This document shows positions 34,893 to 45,723 of a stretch of DNA of 64,000 nt, in pieces. Under the pieces are notes generated by a model. That model searched no databases. It worked only from the letters and a program-made list of their open reading frames with translations, and was not told the DNA's origin. The DNA is from Coprinellus micaceus (taxonomy: Eukaryota > Basidiomycota > Agaricomycetes > Agaricales > Psathyrellaceae): contig OX596336.1 in NCBI GenBank assembly GCA_951394405.1, positions 1,116,001 to 1,180,000 on the forward strand, in the 5' to 3' direction. Position 1 is the first letter of the stretch. Every line of letters begins with the position of its first letter. The position numbers and the translations under genes are program-made.

Positions 34893-35501
34893 TCACATAG
34901 CTCCAGAGAACGGGTCCTCCTTCGCATCTCGTTGGTAGGCAGGGGGTGGGGGTGTGACGGGGTCGTAAGAGCTGGCGAACGGGTCGTCGAGGTCCTTCTT
35001 GGACGCACTGAAGGGGAAGACCTTGGACGATGCAGCGGACGCAGGGGTGTTCTCAAGGTCTGAGATACCGGTAGGCGTGAACGGCGACCTCGAATCGGCG
35101 AACAGCCACGCGCCGTCGGGCCTGCGGTGCGCAATCCGCATGTCCTCTCCTGGTCGGTAATCTGGTGCTCAGGGGTCAATGCCAGCCCTGTCACGAAATA
35201 AGCGCTCGTTTCGCTTACCGAAAGACGGAGAATTCGCCGGGCCCGCGCCAAAGGGTGTTATCCGCGACGCAGGGTGGTCCTTGTCGTAGATCTGGGTCCC
35301 GTGGAAAGGCCCAGCCGATAACCGGTGCTCCTGGTTGCGCCGCTTGAGACGAATGGTGTACCACACAATGCCGGCTATGACAAAGGCGCCAACGATGCTG
35401 AGGACGATGATGACCGAGAGGATCCTTCGGTCATTCTTGGGCGTGATGAGGTCAACTACCGCAGTGTTGCTTGGACTCGCACTGCTCGCTGAGGTCGACA
35501 T
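34893..35501 (-). CDS. single-pass membrane protein of unknown function
   Basis: Exons 35219-35501 and 34893-35161 join in frame (SPSF|DYRPGEDMR) to 183 residues. A short Ser-rich N-terminus is followed by one strongly hydrophobic helix (ILSVIIVLSIVGAFVIAGI, about residues 27-46). A basic stop-transfer RLKRRNQEHR comes next, then a long disordered cytosolic tail rich in Pro, Ser and Asp, ending DPFSGAM. A probable 5'-UTR intron (GTAAGT...GGACAG) ends three bases before the ATG. No catalytic motif is present. A signalling or sorting role is possible, but I do not recognise the family. Confidence 0.7.
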
Positions 35502-36251
35502 GAACTGTCCACGGGGTCAACATTCAAGCCAGCCGTGAGGCCTTGCCACTTACCACTGGTGCCTAGGTCTGGCAAGAGTAGAGGTCGTTTTCAGTCTTCC
35601 AGCTTGAATATGGGGACGAGAACGAGGAAGAACGAGGGAACTTGCAATCCCAGAGATGTTGGATCACTTCCAACCTGGATCCAACGTGCAAGAACCTGAA
35701 GAAGGTCCAAATTCAAACTGACAAGACGGTGCATTTAGTCGATACAAATGTTGGGCTGATTTTGTGATGCAGTGGGGTAGATTCTGACTCACGATGTCTT
35801 GGAAGAAGGAGCAAGTTATGATACACCGTAAAGACTGTAGTTGGAGGCAAGGAACGTCCAGGAGGCTTATTTTGAGCGCCAAATTCATGCCAACTCATTC
35901 TCAGGAGGATGGATGTTTGATTGCCGGAACCGGCAACATACCACGTGCGCGCGGTCCCCATCAGTGATGGACGATCACGGGCCCGTCCACCCGCGCATAG
36001 CCGATGTACCCCTGAGTCGACTCAGACCAAACTCAGACGGTGACCTTCAAAGATTTCGCTTCCAGTTCTACCCTTGTTCTACTTGGGCCCAACTTGACCT
36101 CCAAAATACGCCCTCGACACGCAGCGCTGGTAAGCGTGGCCCCAGTGAGAGTCATGCCCATCCATACCCCGAGCTCCGTGCAAGCTTTCACCATGTGAAG
36201 GCGCAATGGCTAATGTCACAATCCCAATTCGTTTAGATTCCAGTCACAACA
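35502..36251. other. divergent intergenic region
   Basis: Between the divergent membrane-protein gene and the PrpF-family gene; both promoters must lie here. An open frame at 35841-36236 has no recognisable features and overlaps the expected promoter. No TATA box is clear. Confidence 0.5.
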
Positions 36252-37457
36252 ATGCTGGGTAGGCTCGGAAGCGGCGCTCTCCGCCGAGCTGGCAGTTGTT
36301 CCATATCGACGAGCAAGACCGCGAACCCCATTCCTGCGAGCTTCCTACGCGGTGGGACCTCCAAAGGGATCTATCTCCAGCGTTCGCACCTCCCCCAGAG
36401 CCAAGCCGAATGGGACCCTATCTTCTTGGGGTTAATGGGTTCTCCAGACCCCGAGTACGGAAGACAGCTCAACGGAATGGGAGGTGGTGTATCCAGTCTC
36501 TCGAAGATTTGCGTCGTTGGGCCTCCGACTCCCGAACAGAAGGCCGAAGGGATCGACGTGGAGTATACATTTGTCCAGGTCGGCATTCGCGACAGCACCA
36601 TCGACTACTCGGGGAATTGCGGTAACCTATCGAGCATGATTGGAGTCTACGCACTCGATGTTGGCCTTTGCAAGCCCTCGGTTGTCACGGAAGGCGGAAT
36701 TGCAAGGGTTCGGTCGTTCAATACGAACACGAGCAAAGTCATCGATACCACTTTCCCTCTAGATGAGGAAACGGGACTAGCTGCGTTAGGCCTTCCACAG
36801 GCGACCATGGCAGGAGTGCATGGAAAGGCATCGCAGATTGTGTTGAACTTTATAAATCCGAGCGGGGCGCGTACTGGGAACCTCCTTCCCACTGGTTCAC
36901 CGGTCAACACTTTGGACGCCGGGGGATTCGCGATTCGAGCATCCCTGGTCGACGCGACGAATCCCAGCGTCTTTATCCTTTACGAAGAGCTCATATCACA
37001 GGGACTTCCCGTTGACGATTACCTCCAGGGAAAGCAACCAGCGGAGCAAGAGGTTTCGGAGGTCCTTGAATCTATCCGTCGGGCAGGAGCCGTCGCCATG
37101 GGGTTAGACCCCTCAGCCAAAGCGCAACCAAAAGTCGCTATGCTTCGCCGCCCTCAAGCCGCCTCCCAGGCGGATATCGTCGTCCACGCACTCTCAATGG
37201 GCGTCCTTCACAAAGCCGTCCCCATGACTCTTGGACTCTGCCTCGGAGTTGCAGCGAAGACGAAGGGGACCTTGGCTTGGGACATCGCGCAGCAAGCGCG
37301 TGGAGAGTTGGATAACGCCGGTGATGGTTTGGTGAGAATCCTGCACCCTGGTGGTGTCGTCGACGTCGGGGCGGAGCATGGGTCTGATGGATCCGTGACA
37401 AAAGCAAAGGTTGTAAGGACTGGGAGGAGATTAATGGTCGGGAGTGTATATTGGTGA
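36252..37457 (+). CDS. PrpF-family isomerase (aconitate-type, DAP-epimerase fold)
   Basis: Intronless, 401 residues. The PrpF family holds methylaconitate and aconitate delta-isomerases, built of two similar halves. Visible signatures are FLRGGTSKGIYL, NGMGGGVSSLSK, DYSGNCGNLSSMIG (first active-site loop with cysteine), LNTLDAGGFAIRAS-like PVNTLDAGGFAIRAS, and KVAMLRRPQ followed by DIVVHALSMGVLHKAVPMTL. The first 22 residues are Arg/Ser-rich without acids (MLGRLGSGALRRAG), which suggests mitochondrial import. The substrate is probably a tricarboxylate such as cis-aconitate or a methylated relative; this is inferred from the family. The complete frame and intact motifs indicate a working enzyme. 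Confidence 0.88.
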   Translation: MLGRLGSGALRRAGSCSISTSKTANPIPASFLRGGTSKGIYLQRSHLPQSQAEWDPIFLGLMGSPDPEYGRQLNGMGGGVSSLSKICVVGPPTPEQKAEGIDVEYTFVQVGIRDSTIDYSGNCGNLSSMIGVYALDVGLCKPSVVTEGGIARVRSFNTNTSKVIDTTFPLDEETGLAALGLPQATMAGVHGKASQIVLNFINPSGARTGNLLPTGSPVNTLDAGGFAIRASLVDATNPSVFILYEELISQGLPVDDYLQGKQPAEQEVSEVLESIRRAGAVAMGLDPSAKAQPKVAMLRRPQAASQADIVVHALSMGVLHKAVPMTLGLCLGVAAKTKGTLAWDIAQQARGELDNAGDGLVRILHPGGVVDVGAEHGSDGSVTKAKVVRTGRRLMVGSVYW

Positions 37458-37937
37458 AAGGGGTGCACTATGCATTGCGTCAATCACCTCCTGGATTGGA
37501 GGCAAGTGGGGCTGGGCTGACTATGGAGCGTTGACTCGCCGTAGACTAAACCAACCTCATCTTCCTTCTGTCTGTCACCCATTCATAGAATCACCGTGCT
37601 GGTGGTTATGTATGAAACCTTTTATGGACTTATTCATTCATATGCCCTGCATGCGCCCAACCAGGCGCAGCCCTCGACTGCATCCGCCGGGCGGGAGCTC
37701 TGCCCATGTACCCCCCAGTGATCGAATATGACACAACATTGACGTACCGAAGCCCGAGGTGGACGATCGGGCGTTGCGACATACAACCCCGCTACCCGCT
37801 TTGGTTGGAGTGGGTGTTCATTTTACATTTCCTAGCCCCCTTTTGGAGGTCCGTTAAGTTCAAGCGCTCCCGTGTTGACTGTGGAGGGCTACTACAACGT
37901 TGTTTGAGCCTCCAATGCAAGCGCCTCGTTTTCAACG
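37458..37937. other. intergenic, promoter of the first HtrL/YibB-like gene
   Basis: 480 bases with no recognisable gene. It should hold the 3' end of the PrpF gene and the promoter and leader of the next gene, whose ATG is at 37938. Confidence 0.45.
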
Positions 37938-39402
37938 ATGGTGAGTACTATGTCCTTCTTTCAACGCCCGCTTCCCGGCAGAGCCTGGCAGAGCTGACTC
38001 CAATTGTCTAGGTCCTCGCAAAGGCTTTACGAAGGCATTCGGTAATCGGGAGCATCGGCTTCCTCGCATGCGCAGTTGGGACGTACCTCCTCCTGGTTGG
38101 GCCATGGCTCAGAGGCCCTGCGGCCACATGGCAACTAGACGGGAAGCAGCAGGGTTACGAGGTCGTTAAGGCTGAAGGGGATTCGGAGGGGATATTTCCA
38201 AGCCCGAATTCACCAACGAAGGAGGCTAATTGCGCCCTTGAAATCAGTGCAAGCTCTGCCGGCGGCGAGATACAAAGAAGAAAGAGAATCCTCTTAGTTT
38301 CCGCCCTCTACCCCCTCGCCAAATCGAAGCATTCGCACAAGGATTATGAGGAATGGCTGCAGCGATTCCTTGGGAAGATAACGACGGATGTATACTTCTA
38401 CGCCCCGCCCTCGTTGGAGAACCTCGTCCTTGATACATTCGGGGCTCGAACGACGAACTCCTCGCGGCCTGTATCAACACCTTCACCCAGAGGCCCTCCC
38501 GAATGGCAATCGCAGTTTTTCAAGCTGAACACGGAGTACGAGACAGCCTTCTCCGTACCACCGCTACGTGGCCTCGAAAAGGGATACGATGCCCTACACC
38601 AGAAGGACCGGGAGAAGCATCGGCATTCACCTGAGCTCTATGCAATATGGAACTCGAAACCATTCTTCTTGAACAAAGCCGTTGAAGAAATGCAGCACCG
38701 AGGGAGTGCCTACGATTACGCGTTCTGGGTCGACGCAGGGAGCTTCAGAGAGGACCACGCCTTTAGCGAATGGCCTGATGTTGGGCGGGTGGAAGAAGCA
38801 TTCGAACAGGGGGGGAAAAGAGACGCGATATTCTTTCCCATTTGGGACCCGCCTGGATTCAGATTCAGGACATGGCAAGAGGATATGGGCCCAGTAGACG
38901 ATGAAGTTAGCGAAGGTGCGTTTATGTCTCCTTTGTATTCATCAGCCGGCCATTCATTCCACCTCCAGGGTCGTTTTTCGGTGGCTCGCCTCAAGCGATC
39001 CAATGGTACACCTCCACGTTCTACAAGTACCACGACCACTATCTATCCCTTGGCCACTTCGTCGGCAAAGACCAGACTCTCATCAACGCCCTATTCCTCC
39101 TCTTCCCTCAGCGCTTCGTAACTTCATGGCGTCGAGCGCCCTCACTTCGAACGAAGTTCTGGCTGTCGGGGAAGTGCGGTAACGAGTGGTATTACTACGA
39201 ATTCGCTCTCGCGAAGGCGAGAGAGAGGGCTACTATGGAGGATATATGGGAGGGGAAAACGAGATGGTTCTGGAAGGCGTTGAAGGGGTGGGTGCCAGGT
39301 GGGACTGAGGGGTGTCCATTGCCCCAAGGTTTGGCGATGGAAAGCGTGCTTTCGAGGGCATTCGGGGAGAGGTGGAAAGGGGCCAACGCAACCTTAGTAT
39401 AA
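37938..39402 (+). CDS. HtrL/YibB-like type II membrane protein, putative glycosyltransferase, copy 1
   Basis: Exons 37938-37940, 38012-38915 and 38969-39402 join in frame to 446 residues. The first coding exon is only the ATG, spliced to GTCCTCGCA; this gives MVLAKALRRHS, matching the MVRRRAVLG start of the neighbour at 40250. A basic end and one helix (VIGSIGFLACAVGTYLLLVG) anchor it as a type II Golgi-like protein. The lumenal domain has KRILLVSALY, GKITTDVYFYAP, ELYAIWNSKPFFLNKAVEEM, DYAFWVDAGSFRE, GSFFGGSPQAIQWY, GKDQTLINALFLLFP and CGNEWYYYEFAL. The WVDAG acidic motif and the general layout recall HtrL/YibB and nucleotide-sugar transferase folds, but the activity is not established. Tandem paralogue of the 40250 gene. 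Confidence 0.65.
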
Positions 39403-40249
39403 GGAAGCTCGTCTCGCCTTGACCATGTCACCGTACATAAATACACCCATAACGGAACCACCTTTCACAGAACAGACAACGGGGCTTCACAACCTGCAGG
39501 TAGGCCCTCCCCATTCAGGGCTTCAGGGTGCGGCCTTCCAGGTATACTCAATTGTGACCCTACATTCCCAAATAACGGCCTACCATACATGAGTGGGATT
39601 TGGAAGATGGTATCCCTAGCGAACGGTTTGAAAGCCATTCAACGTTGAGAACCTGGTGATCTGCGGTGATGACGACCCTGATTAGCGCGCGAGTGCCACC
39701 CGTGAGTAATCCCGTCTCGGATCGGCTGCTTTTGCCCAGTTTCGCTCCTGATGGTGACGCGCATGTCCTGGCCCGCTTTCCTCGACCAAATATGCGACAG
39801 CGCTGCGCGTTGGCCTCCCCGGATAGAGTCTGGTCGCGTCGTCACTGGGTTGGGAAATCCGCAGCCCAACAAGAGGCATATTCCGGCCCAGCCTCCCCGA
39901 GGGTTTGATGACAAAGTACCAAGGTCAAACCCTTGGTACTCATGTCTAGGACAGCCGAATAAGGTACACTCGTAAAAGGTGGTTGGAACGTTGGCACCCC
40001 CATTGTGTTGAACATGTTTTGCATGGGTCGAGGAGGTTACTACCCCAACTTCACAGCAATTCCAACACATCTTCAGGTACCATCGCAACTTCGGCAGTAC
40101 CGCCGCCCCATATACTATTTACTAGACTTTCGGGGTAGTATCCGCAGCAATAGCGGACGCTGTTGTAGGCCCGATAGACTTATGTTCTCTGTTGTCGACC
40201 AGAACTTGTCTCACCTCCCCGCCAACGACAGCGGCCAGGATCCTCCGAG
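39403..40249. other. intergenic between the two paralogues
   Basis: 847 bases with no recognisable gene. A minus-strand frame at 39639-40088 has several cysteines but no motif, and reads as chance. The promoter of the second paralogue must be here. Confidence 0.45.
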
Positions 40250-41543
40250 ATGGTAAGAAGGCGGGCGGTCCTTGGTACTGCTAGCGCGGTGCTGACCACA
40301 ACGGCATTGCTTTACCTCCTGCTTTCGTGGCGACGTCCAGAAATCTACGACATCGAAAGTACACCCTCCCCCACCGATAATAACCTTCCACTGTTCGCCA
40401 CTCCTTCGGCCGACCACACTACGAAACGAGTTCTCATCGTCTCGGGGCTCTTCCACCTCAAGAAGTCGAAACACGCATGGGATTACTACCAATGGGTACT
40501 AGGCATGTTCCTAGGCCAAATAACGACGGATGTCTACTTCTTCACCTCCCCCGACTTCGAACAGCGCGTACGTGAAGTCCACGTCAATTCACCCGTCTCC
40601 TCCTCAGTCCTTCGAATCAACGCCACCTACGCCACGCCGTTCGCTGTTCCGCCTTTAGAGGGCCTCGAGGAGACGTACGAAGGGATGCATAGAAGGGACA
40701 GGGAGAGGAAGAAACATGGACCAGAGTTGTACGCTGTGTGGAATGCGAAACCCTTCTTCACGGACGCGGCGGTGAAGGAGATGAGGAGGGATGGGAAGGA
40801 ATACGATTATGTGTTTTGGGTGGATGCAGGGACATTTAATCAAGGGCATACATATGAGAAATGGCCAGATCCACAGAGGGTGGACGAATTCTTTCAGGAA
40901 GCCCAAGAACACCAAGGTGGTCGGGGGTTGGAGGAGAAGGATAAGATCATCGTGCCGGTGTATAACATACCGAGCTACTGGTATAGGTTTTGGACGGAGA
41001 GGATGGGTCCAGTTGACTTTGAGTTTAGTAAAGGTGCGTCTATCTTCCTGCTTGACTCACCGAGGTCAGATGTAATATTTCCCCGCAGGTTCGTTCTTTG
41101 GCGGTTCACCCTCCGCAGTCGAGTGGTATTCCAACGTCTTCTACGCCTACCACGACCACTTCCTCGCACGCAGGTTCTTCGTTGGCAAAGACCAAACCAT
41201 CATTAACGCCCTCCTCCTACTCTTTCCTCACCGCTTTGCTCTGCAGTGGAGACGGGACCCACGTACCGCCACCCGCTTCTGGCCCGAAGGCAAGTGCGGG
41301 TCTGAGTGGTATTATTACATGCACATCCTAGCGAGCGAGTCCGAACGGGACGCAATGGAGAAAATGTGGAAGGAAAGGATGGATGGGTGGGACCACGGGA
41401 AGAACTGGAGGACGATTCATGAGCTGCATCCAGATACTTGGAGAAGATGTCCGATCAGTCCCGCGTTGTCGATGCAGGCGGTTGCGGAGGATGCGTTTGG
41501 CCATGGGTGGGAGAGGGATCGGACCAGCGTAGTGTCTCGTTAG
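40250..41543 (+). CDS. HtrL/YibB-like type II membrane protein, putative glycosyltransferase, copy 2
   Basis: Exons 40250-41033 and 41089-41543 join in frame to 412 residues. The N-terminal anchor is VRRRAVLGTASAVLTTTALL. The lumenal domain repeats the motifs of copy 1: RVLIVSGLFHLKKSKHAW, GQITTDVYFFTSP, ELYAVWNAKPFFTDAAVKEM, DYVFWVDAGTFNQGH, GSFFGGSPSAVEWYSNVFY, GKDQTIINALLLLFP and CGSEWYYYMHI. The intron between SKG and SFFGG sits at the same place as in copy 1, so the pair arose by tandem duplication. There is no intron after the ATG here: the GTAAGA that follows is read as codons, and removing it would break the frame. Conserved aromatic and acidic motifs suggest an enzyme; the substrate is unknown. 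Confidence 0.65.
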
Positions 41544-42071
41544 GTGAATCTTCTTACCAATGTATCTCGAGCGAACCCCATAGACTTAATGATAATAGAG
41601 CTAAAGCGTTGATGGAAGCCTGACCTAGTCTAACCTCTTTGGATTCGAGGTGACGGGCGCCTAATTCATGCTGCCGAGCGGATCAAAACCAAGGCTCCAT
41701 GCAGCAGACAGCAAGCGAAGCCTCCGCTGCTGTGCATTGACCACTATCACAAGATAGCCTCGTAGAAAAACAAGGCCGATACCCGGGTCGATGAGCAGGT
41801 TGCCTCCCAAGACGCTCCCTATTTGAAATATTGTTAACAATCAGTTCCTTGGCGCTTCTCTTTGACTGCAGATTTCGACGAAGTGCGAGCCCACGGTTCT
41901 GCACCGTGGATCTCACCGTACGGGCCTGCTATTATATGGGCTGTAATCTGGATGGTGTATATATGGTACAAATTCTCTCGGCTGACAGTCCTTCGGTCTC
42001 TAGGTGTCCTCTGTATGTCCGTCTTCTCTCCTGGCATCCAAAGATAGTCTCATGGCAACGCCCCTGGAGAA
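41544..42071. other. convergent intergenic region
   Basis: 528 bases between converging stop codons. No gene or repeat is recognised; the polyadenylation signals of both genes are expected. Confidence 0.45.
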
Positions 42072-42653
42072 TCAGCTCCCTCCAGTCCTATCAGTCAACG
42101 GGGGCATCGCCTTCGGTGGAAGCTGGATAACCATCGCCCTCGCCGCTAAAGGTTGGCTTTGTATTGTCACTGGGTCGGGAGAAGCATCATCTTGGTCTTC
42201 GATCTGGTGTGTTTCGACGGTCTCCGTGCTTCGCCGCCTCTTTTCCGAGAATTCCTCCATATCCTGGTCGTCGCGCGGATGGTTGGGCGATGGGGTTTTA
42301 TGTGTATGGGACATTTCTGAACCATCGTCGCTCTCGGATTCGTCATCGTTGGGGGTACAGCATTGGCAGCGGACGATTCTCCCACTGTTATTTCTGCAGT
42401 ACTTGATGCTTGAGGTGACACCGGTGTAAGTGAAGTCTATTACCGACGTCGTAGCGCAGCAGGCATTCGGATAGCCATGGGAGGCATAGACAAGAATCGA
42501 TGTCGAGGAGGTTTGTATGCGAAGGGGGGATGGGACGGACTTATCAGCTCGACAAGTTCTCGGACAAAAAGTGACTGATAACTCACATAGACATGCCCAT
42601 CCTACAACGCATGGCAGACAGCAACATATGCACTCTGGTTCGCACGAGCTCAT
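42072..42653 (-). CDS. small protein with cysteine-packed N-terminus, copy 1
   Basis: Exons 42587-42653 and 42072-42436 join in frame to 143 residues. Residues 1-21 contain MSSCEPECICCCLPCVV and GWAC: eight cysteines among small hydrophobics. This suggests several palmitoylation sites or a metal site and thus membrane attachment rather than secretion. After the join the chain reads YFTYTGVTSSIKYC and VRCQCCTPND, and then becomes acidic and disordered (EEFSEKRRRSTETVE). The first exon is 67 bases, exactly as in the paralogue at 43716-44441, with the same splice phase and the matching MTYAGV/FTYTGV second segment. A TATA-like TATAAAAT lies at 42778-42785. I recognise no named family; CYSTM-type cysteine modules are a distant thought, but those sit at the C-terminus. 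Confidence 0.62.
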   Translation of the reverse strand: MSSCEPECICCCLPCVVGWACLCELSVTFCPRTCRADKSVPSPLRIQTSSTSILVYASHGYPNACCATTSVIDFTYTGVTSSIKYCRNNSGRIVRCQCCTPNDDESESDDGSEMSHTHKTPSPNHPRDDQDMEEFSEKRRRSTETVETHQIEDQDDASPDPVTIQSQPLAARAMVIQLPPKAMPPLTDRTGGS

Positions 42654-43715
42654 CCCTTCCTTTCAACGGCTGATTTTGCGGGTGCTTGGACTGAAGGCGG
42701 GCACAGGGGCGATGATGGCCAAACACAAGGAGAGGGAACGCGAAAAAGGTACACCAGAGCGGCTCCATGTGGGTTCCATTTTATACGGTTATGAGAATAA
42801 CAACGTTAATAGATTGAAGACGGCACATCGGGCAGAGAAGAAGCGAGCGTAGGCTGTGGACTTGATCAGACCGGCTGATCATCAGTCAAATCCTCTCTCC
42901 TCTTGCTTCTGTCCAATGGCTTTCCCCGGGTCCTTGCTTGGCGATCGAGGGCGCGCCCGCGTGGGGCACGACAGAAGGACGTGTCGAGAAGCATCGCACG
43001 AGGGTCGCCCGATAATCGGACGATATGTGGGGTTTACAGTCGCTTCGAGGAAGTGGTGATAGCCATCGTTGTATCTCGAAGCGGTCAAAGCAAACTGCAA
43101 GCGTAAGCGCTCGAGGCACGGACCCCGGTGCTTATTCTGGGCAAGTATCGGGCGTGTTCAGCGCGACACACAACTTGACTTGTGGGTGAAACGCTGTCGG
43201 CGGGACTCGGAGGAGCGTGGCCTTTGAGAGTTGATGTCTAGACCCTCGCAGGGCGCCTGGATAACATCCTGACCAGATATCTAAGGAGGAGGAATGGATC
43301 AGTTAGACACTTGATAGTCTCTGTGGCGTTACAGATCTGTGACGGAGTAGGTATCGGATTAGATTCAGTCTAGTCTATATGTGGCGGACAAGTACGCGTG
43401 CCGGAACGACGGAGGAGACCCGACCCAGAAAAGAATGGGAAAACAGGCTGCGAAAGCATGAGGAAGTAAGGATGGATGATTTGAACGAAATAAATAAGTG
43501 GACGACATGACAGGGAGGGTCTGGAATGAGGCCGGAGGGAAGGGGTGAGGGTGTCAAATGCTGAAGGAAGAGGGAGGGGAGACCGGACGCGAATGTGCAG
43601 AAAGTGAAAGAGATATGATATGCAAGTCCAAGGGTGCGTGGGCGTGAAGGGTCATCAGAAGAGGAAGAGGATAGAAAGGTGGTGAAGGAACAGGCGCTAA
43701 ACCAGGGGTACGTCC
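42654..43715. other. 1.06 kb intergenic region
   Basis: Between the two small cysteine-rich genes, both on the minus strand. Apart from the TATA-like element at 42778-42785, no gene, repeat or RNA is recognised. The part near 43400-43700 is purine-rich on the plus strand. Confidence 0.45.
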
Positions 43716-44441
43716 TTATCTCGGCGGCCTTTGGTCATGTACCGACTCAATTGAACGAGGTTGTTTGGGAATAACACCGTCCTTGCCGTCACTCATTTTC
43801 ATCATGTGAGGAGCAGTATCGCTTTGTCGCCGTGAGGAACGGGGTTCGTAGCTCGACAAGGTCGGAGATGGCAGTGGGATTACAGGAACTTGACTTGAGC
43901 GGTGGCTTGTCATGCTTGAACGCTTGGCAGGGGCGGGTGCTTTGAAGATGGGTTTAGGGACAAAGTCGGGAGGGAGGTTCATTGGGTCGATGGGGGCTGG
44001 TTGTGTTGTCCTGACGGTAAAGCTCAGGTCGGTTGAGTAGGCCTTCTCTGGCTCTTGGACTTGTGTGATGCTCGACGCCATATCTCGGCTGCGATGCTTT
44101 GGGTGGGAGTTGAGTTCTTTCATCGTGCTCGACTGGCTAAGAGTTTCTCTTTTGTCGTGATCATCGGTTCTTCGGTTTTGGGCTGATGTTGACGACTCTG
44201 GGTCTGGGTGGCATTTCTTGTCTGGGAAAGGGGTAAGTGGTTCGCGACGAAGGTTCATGGTAATCACGACTTACAAGCAAAGCGTCCAACTTTCCGAACA
44301 CCAGCGTAGGTCATATCTAGGAGGAGCGCTTAGTATCGTGGGCTGGTTGAAAAACATGGCCAAAAAAAACTCACAAACGCAGGCCCAGCACACGACACAG
44401 GGAAGACAACAACAGATGCAGTCTGAATCGCAGGTGCTCAT
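43716..44441 (-). CDS. small protein with cysteine-packed N-terminus, copy 2
   Basis: Exons 44375-44441 (67 bases), 44275-44316 (42 bases) and 43716-44221 join in frame to 204 residues. The N-terminus MSTCDSDCICCCLPCVV, then CWAC, has nine cysteines in its first 21 residues. A short MTYAGVRKVGRFA segment follows. The tail is long, hydrophilic and probably disordered, rich in Ser, Pro, His and Arg, with a Pro-rich middle (LPPDFVPKPIFKAPAPAKR). There is no signal peptide; the cysteine patch most likely gives lipid anchoring to a membrane, with the tail in the cytosol. Exon 1 length, phase and the second-exon motif are shared with the 42072 gene, so these are tandem duplicates. The function is unknown. 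Confidence 0.65.
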
Positions 44442-45723
44442 CGTTTCGACAGAGACGTAGAGCGACGAGGAGAATGGGTGACGGCGCAGGTGGTGGTGGG
44501 TGAGAACAATCAAGGACAACACGAGCTGTCGACCCAGGTCCCACTTATCGGAGGCCCATTCCTCTTGACGAAACGTGCAGTTCCGACATAAAAGTCCCGA
44601 CCTCCCCTGGAAAATATCAGGAACAGCCATCCAAACGTCACGGAATTAAAAACAAAACACAAGGCCTGGCTCCCTGCGTGTGCCATTGTGTACTTCAGGC
44701 AGCTAGAAGAGGTTCAGACAAGCGAGTTTTACGCCCCAGTGGTGTATGTTTTCTGTCACCGGAAGGACAGTCGGGGGCTTGGATAATAACGATTTGCAGA
44801 AGCAAGCGCCAGGAACCGAGAAAGTTGGTGCCTGGATCGAACACCGGCCTTTCCATTTACGCGCAGAGTTCCGATCGTGGCAGTGCACAGCCTCGAACAG
44901 TCCGGCATGCTCGGCATCGGAGAACAGCGGAGAACGCTTTGTCGTCGTCGTCATCGAGTTGGCAGACGACGCGTTGAACTCAATCCACCACCACCGTACC
45001 TCATCCCGTCATCACGATCCTGTGCGCCAGGGAGAGGAAAGTGTCAAAAAACTCACTATTCCCATCCAAGACTGAGTGCTTGGTTCTTGATGATGCACGC
45101 TGCGACAACATGCACACAACGTGCCGACACGACTTAGAAAAAGAAAGCACAGGGCTGGGCTTTGCGTATGGACAATTGGTAAAATGAGTACCACATCGCT
45201 GCGTGCATGAAGTAGACTGCGACATAACGCAATCATCTCTACGCATCCTCGCCTGTTATTTTGACCCTGTCAAGGTGAGCAAAGTCGGACTCGAAGTGTC
45301 AGCACTGGAAGCTGACTTCGCGAAGATGATCTCTACCAGCTTGATAGAAGGTGTCTTTCCCGAATCTTACTCTGCTCCACCCAAGTGCGCCCTCAGAGCA
45401 GAGAAGTCTCAATGAGCGCTAAATAACGCCGCCAATGCGCTTTTTCATATCTCTGTGTCCAGTGGTTGAGATGACGCTAGCCTCATTGTCGCGACTGCGA
45501 GTAAGAGCTACCCGCAGGTCACCCATATCCTGCCATCCAGGAGAAGTACACGCTGCCAAATACAGGACAACCTCCTCACGATGTCATCGATGATATGACA
45601 TGCGGTACCCGCACAGCACTGAACGTCTTTGGGAAGAGCCTCAATTGGTTTCGTATATAATATTCTGCTTAGAAAGTCCTCAAACTACCACCCCCAGCCA
45701 AACCTCCCCTTCCGTGTTACCAG
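44442..45723. other. 1.28 kb intergenic region, F-box promoter at the right end
   Basis: No gene can be supported. On the minus strand, 44950-45250 has intron-like signals (GTGAGTTTTTTG...GCACAG) and a CACC cysteine motif, but no convincing start or homology. The right end carries the TATA box of the next gene. Confidence 0.4.
45654..45660 (+). promoter_or_regulatory. TATA box of the 45.7 kb F-box gene
   Basis: TATATAA, 64 bases before the ATG at 45724. Confidence 0.55.

Noticed and set aside
40253..40285. GTAAGA after the ATG of the second HtrL/YibB-like gene as an intron
   Set aside because: Splicing to the nearby CTAG breaks the reading frame, while the unspliced frame gives a proper membrane anchor.
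44950..45250. Possible third cysteine-rich gene on the minus strand
   Set aside because: There is a CACC motif and one intron-like segment, but the conserved start MS-C-x3-CICCCLPC is absent and no continuous coding model could be built.
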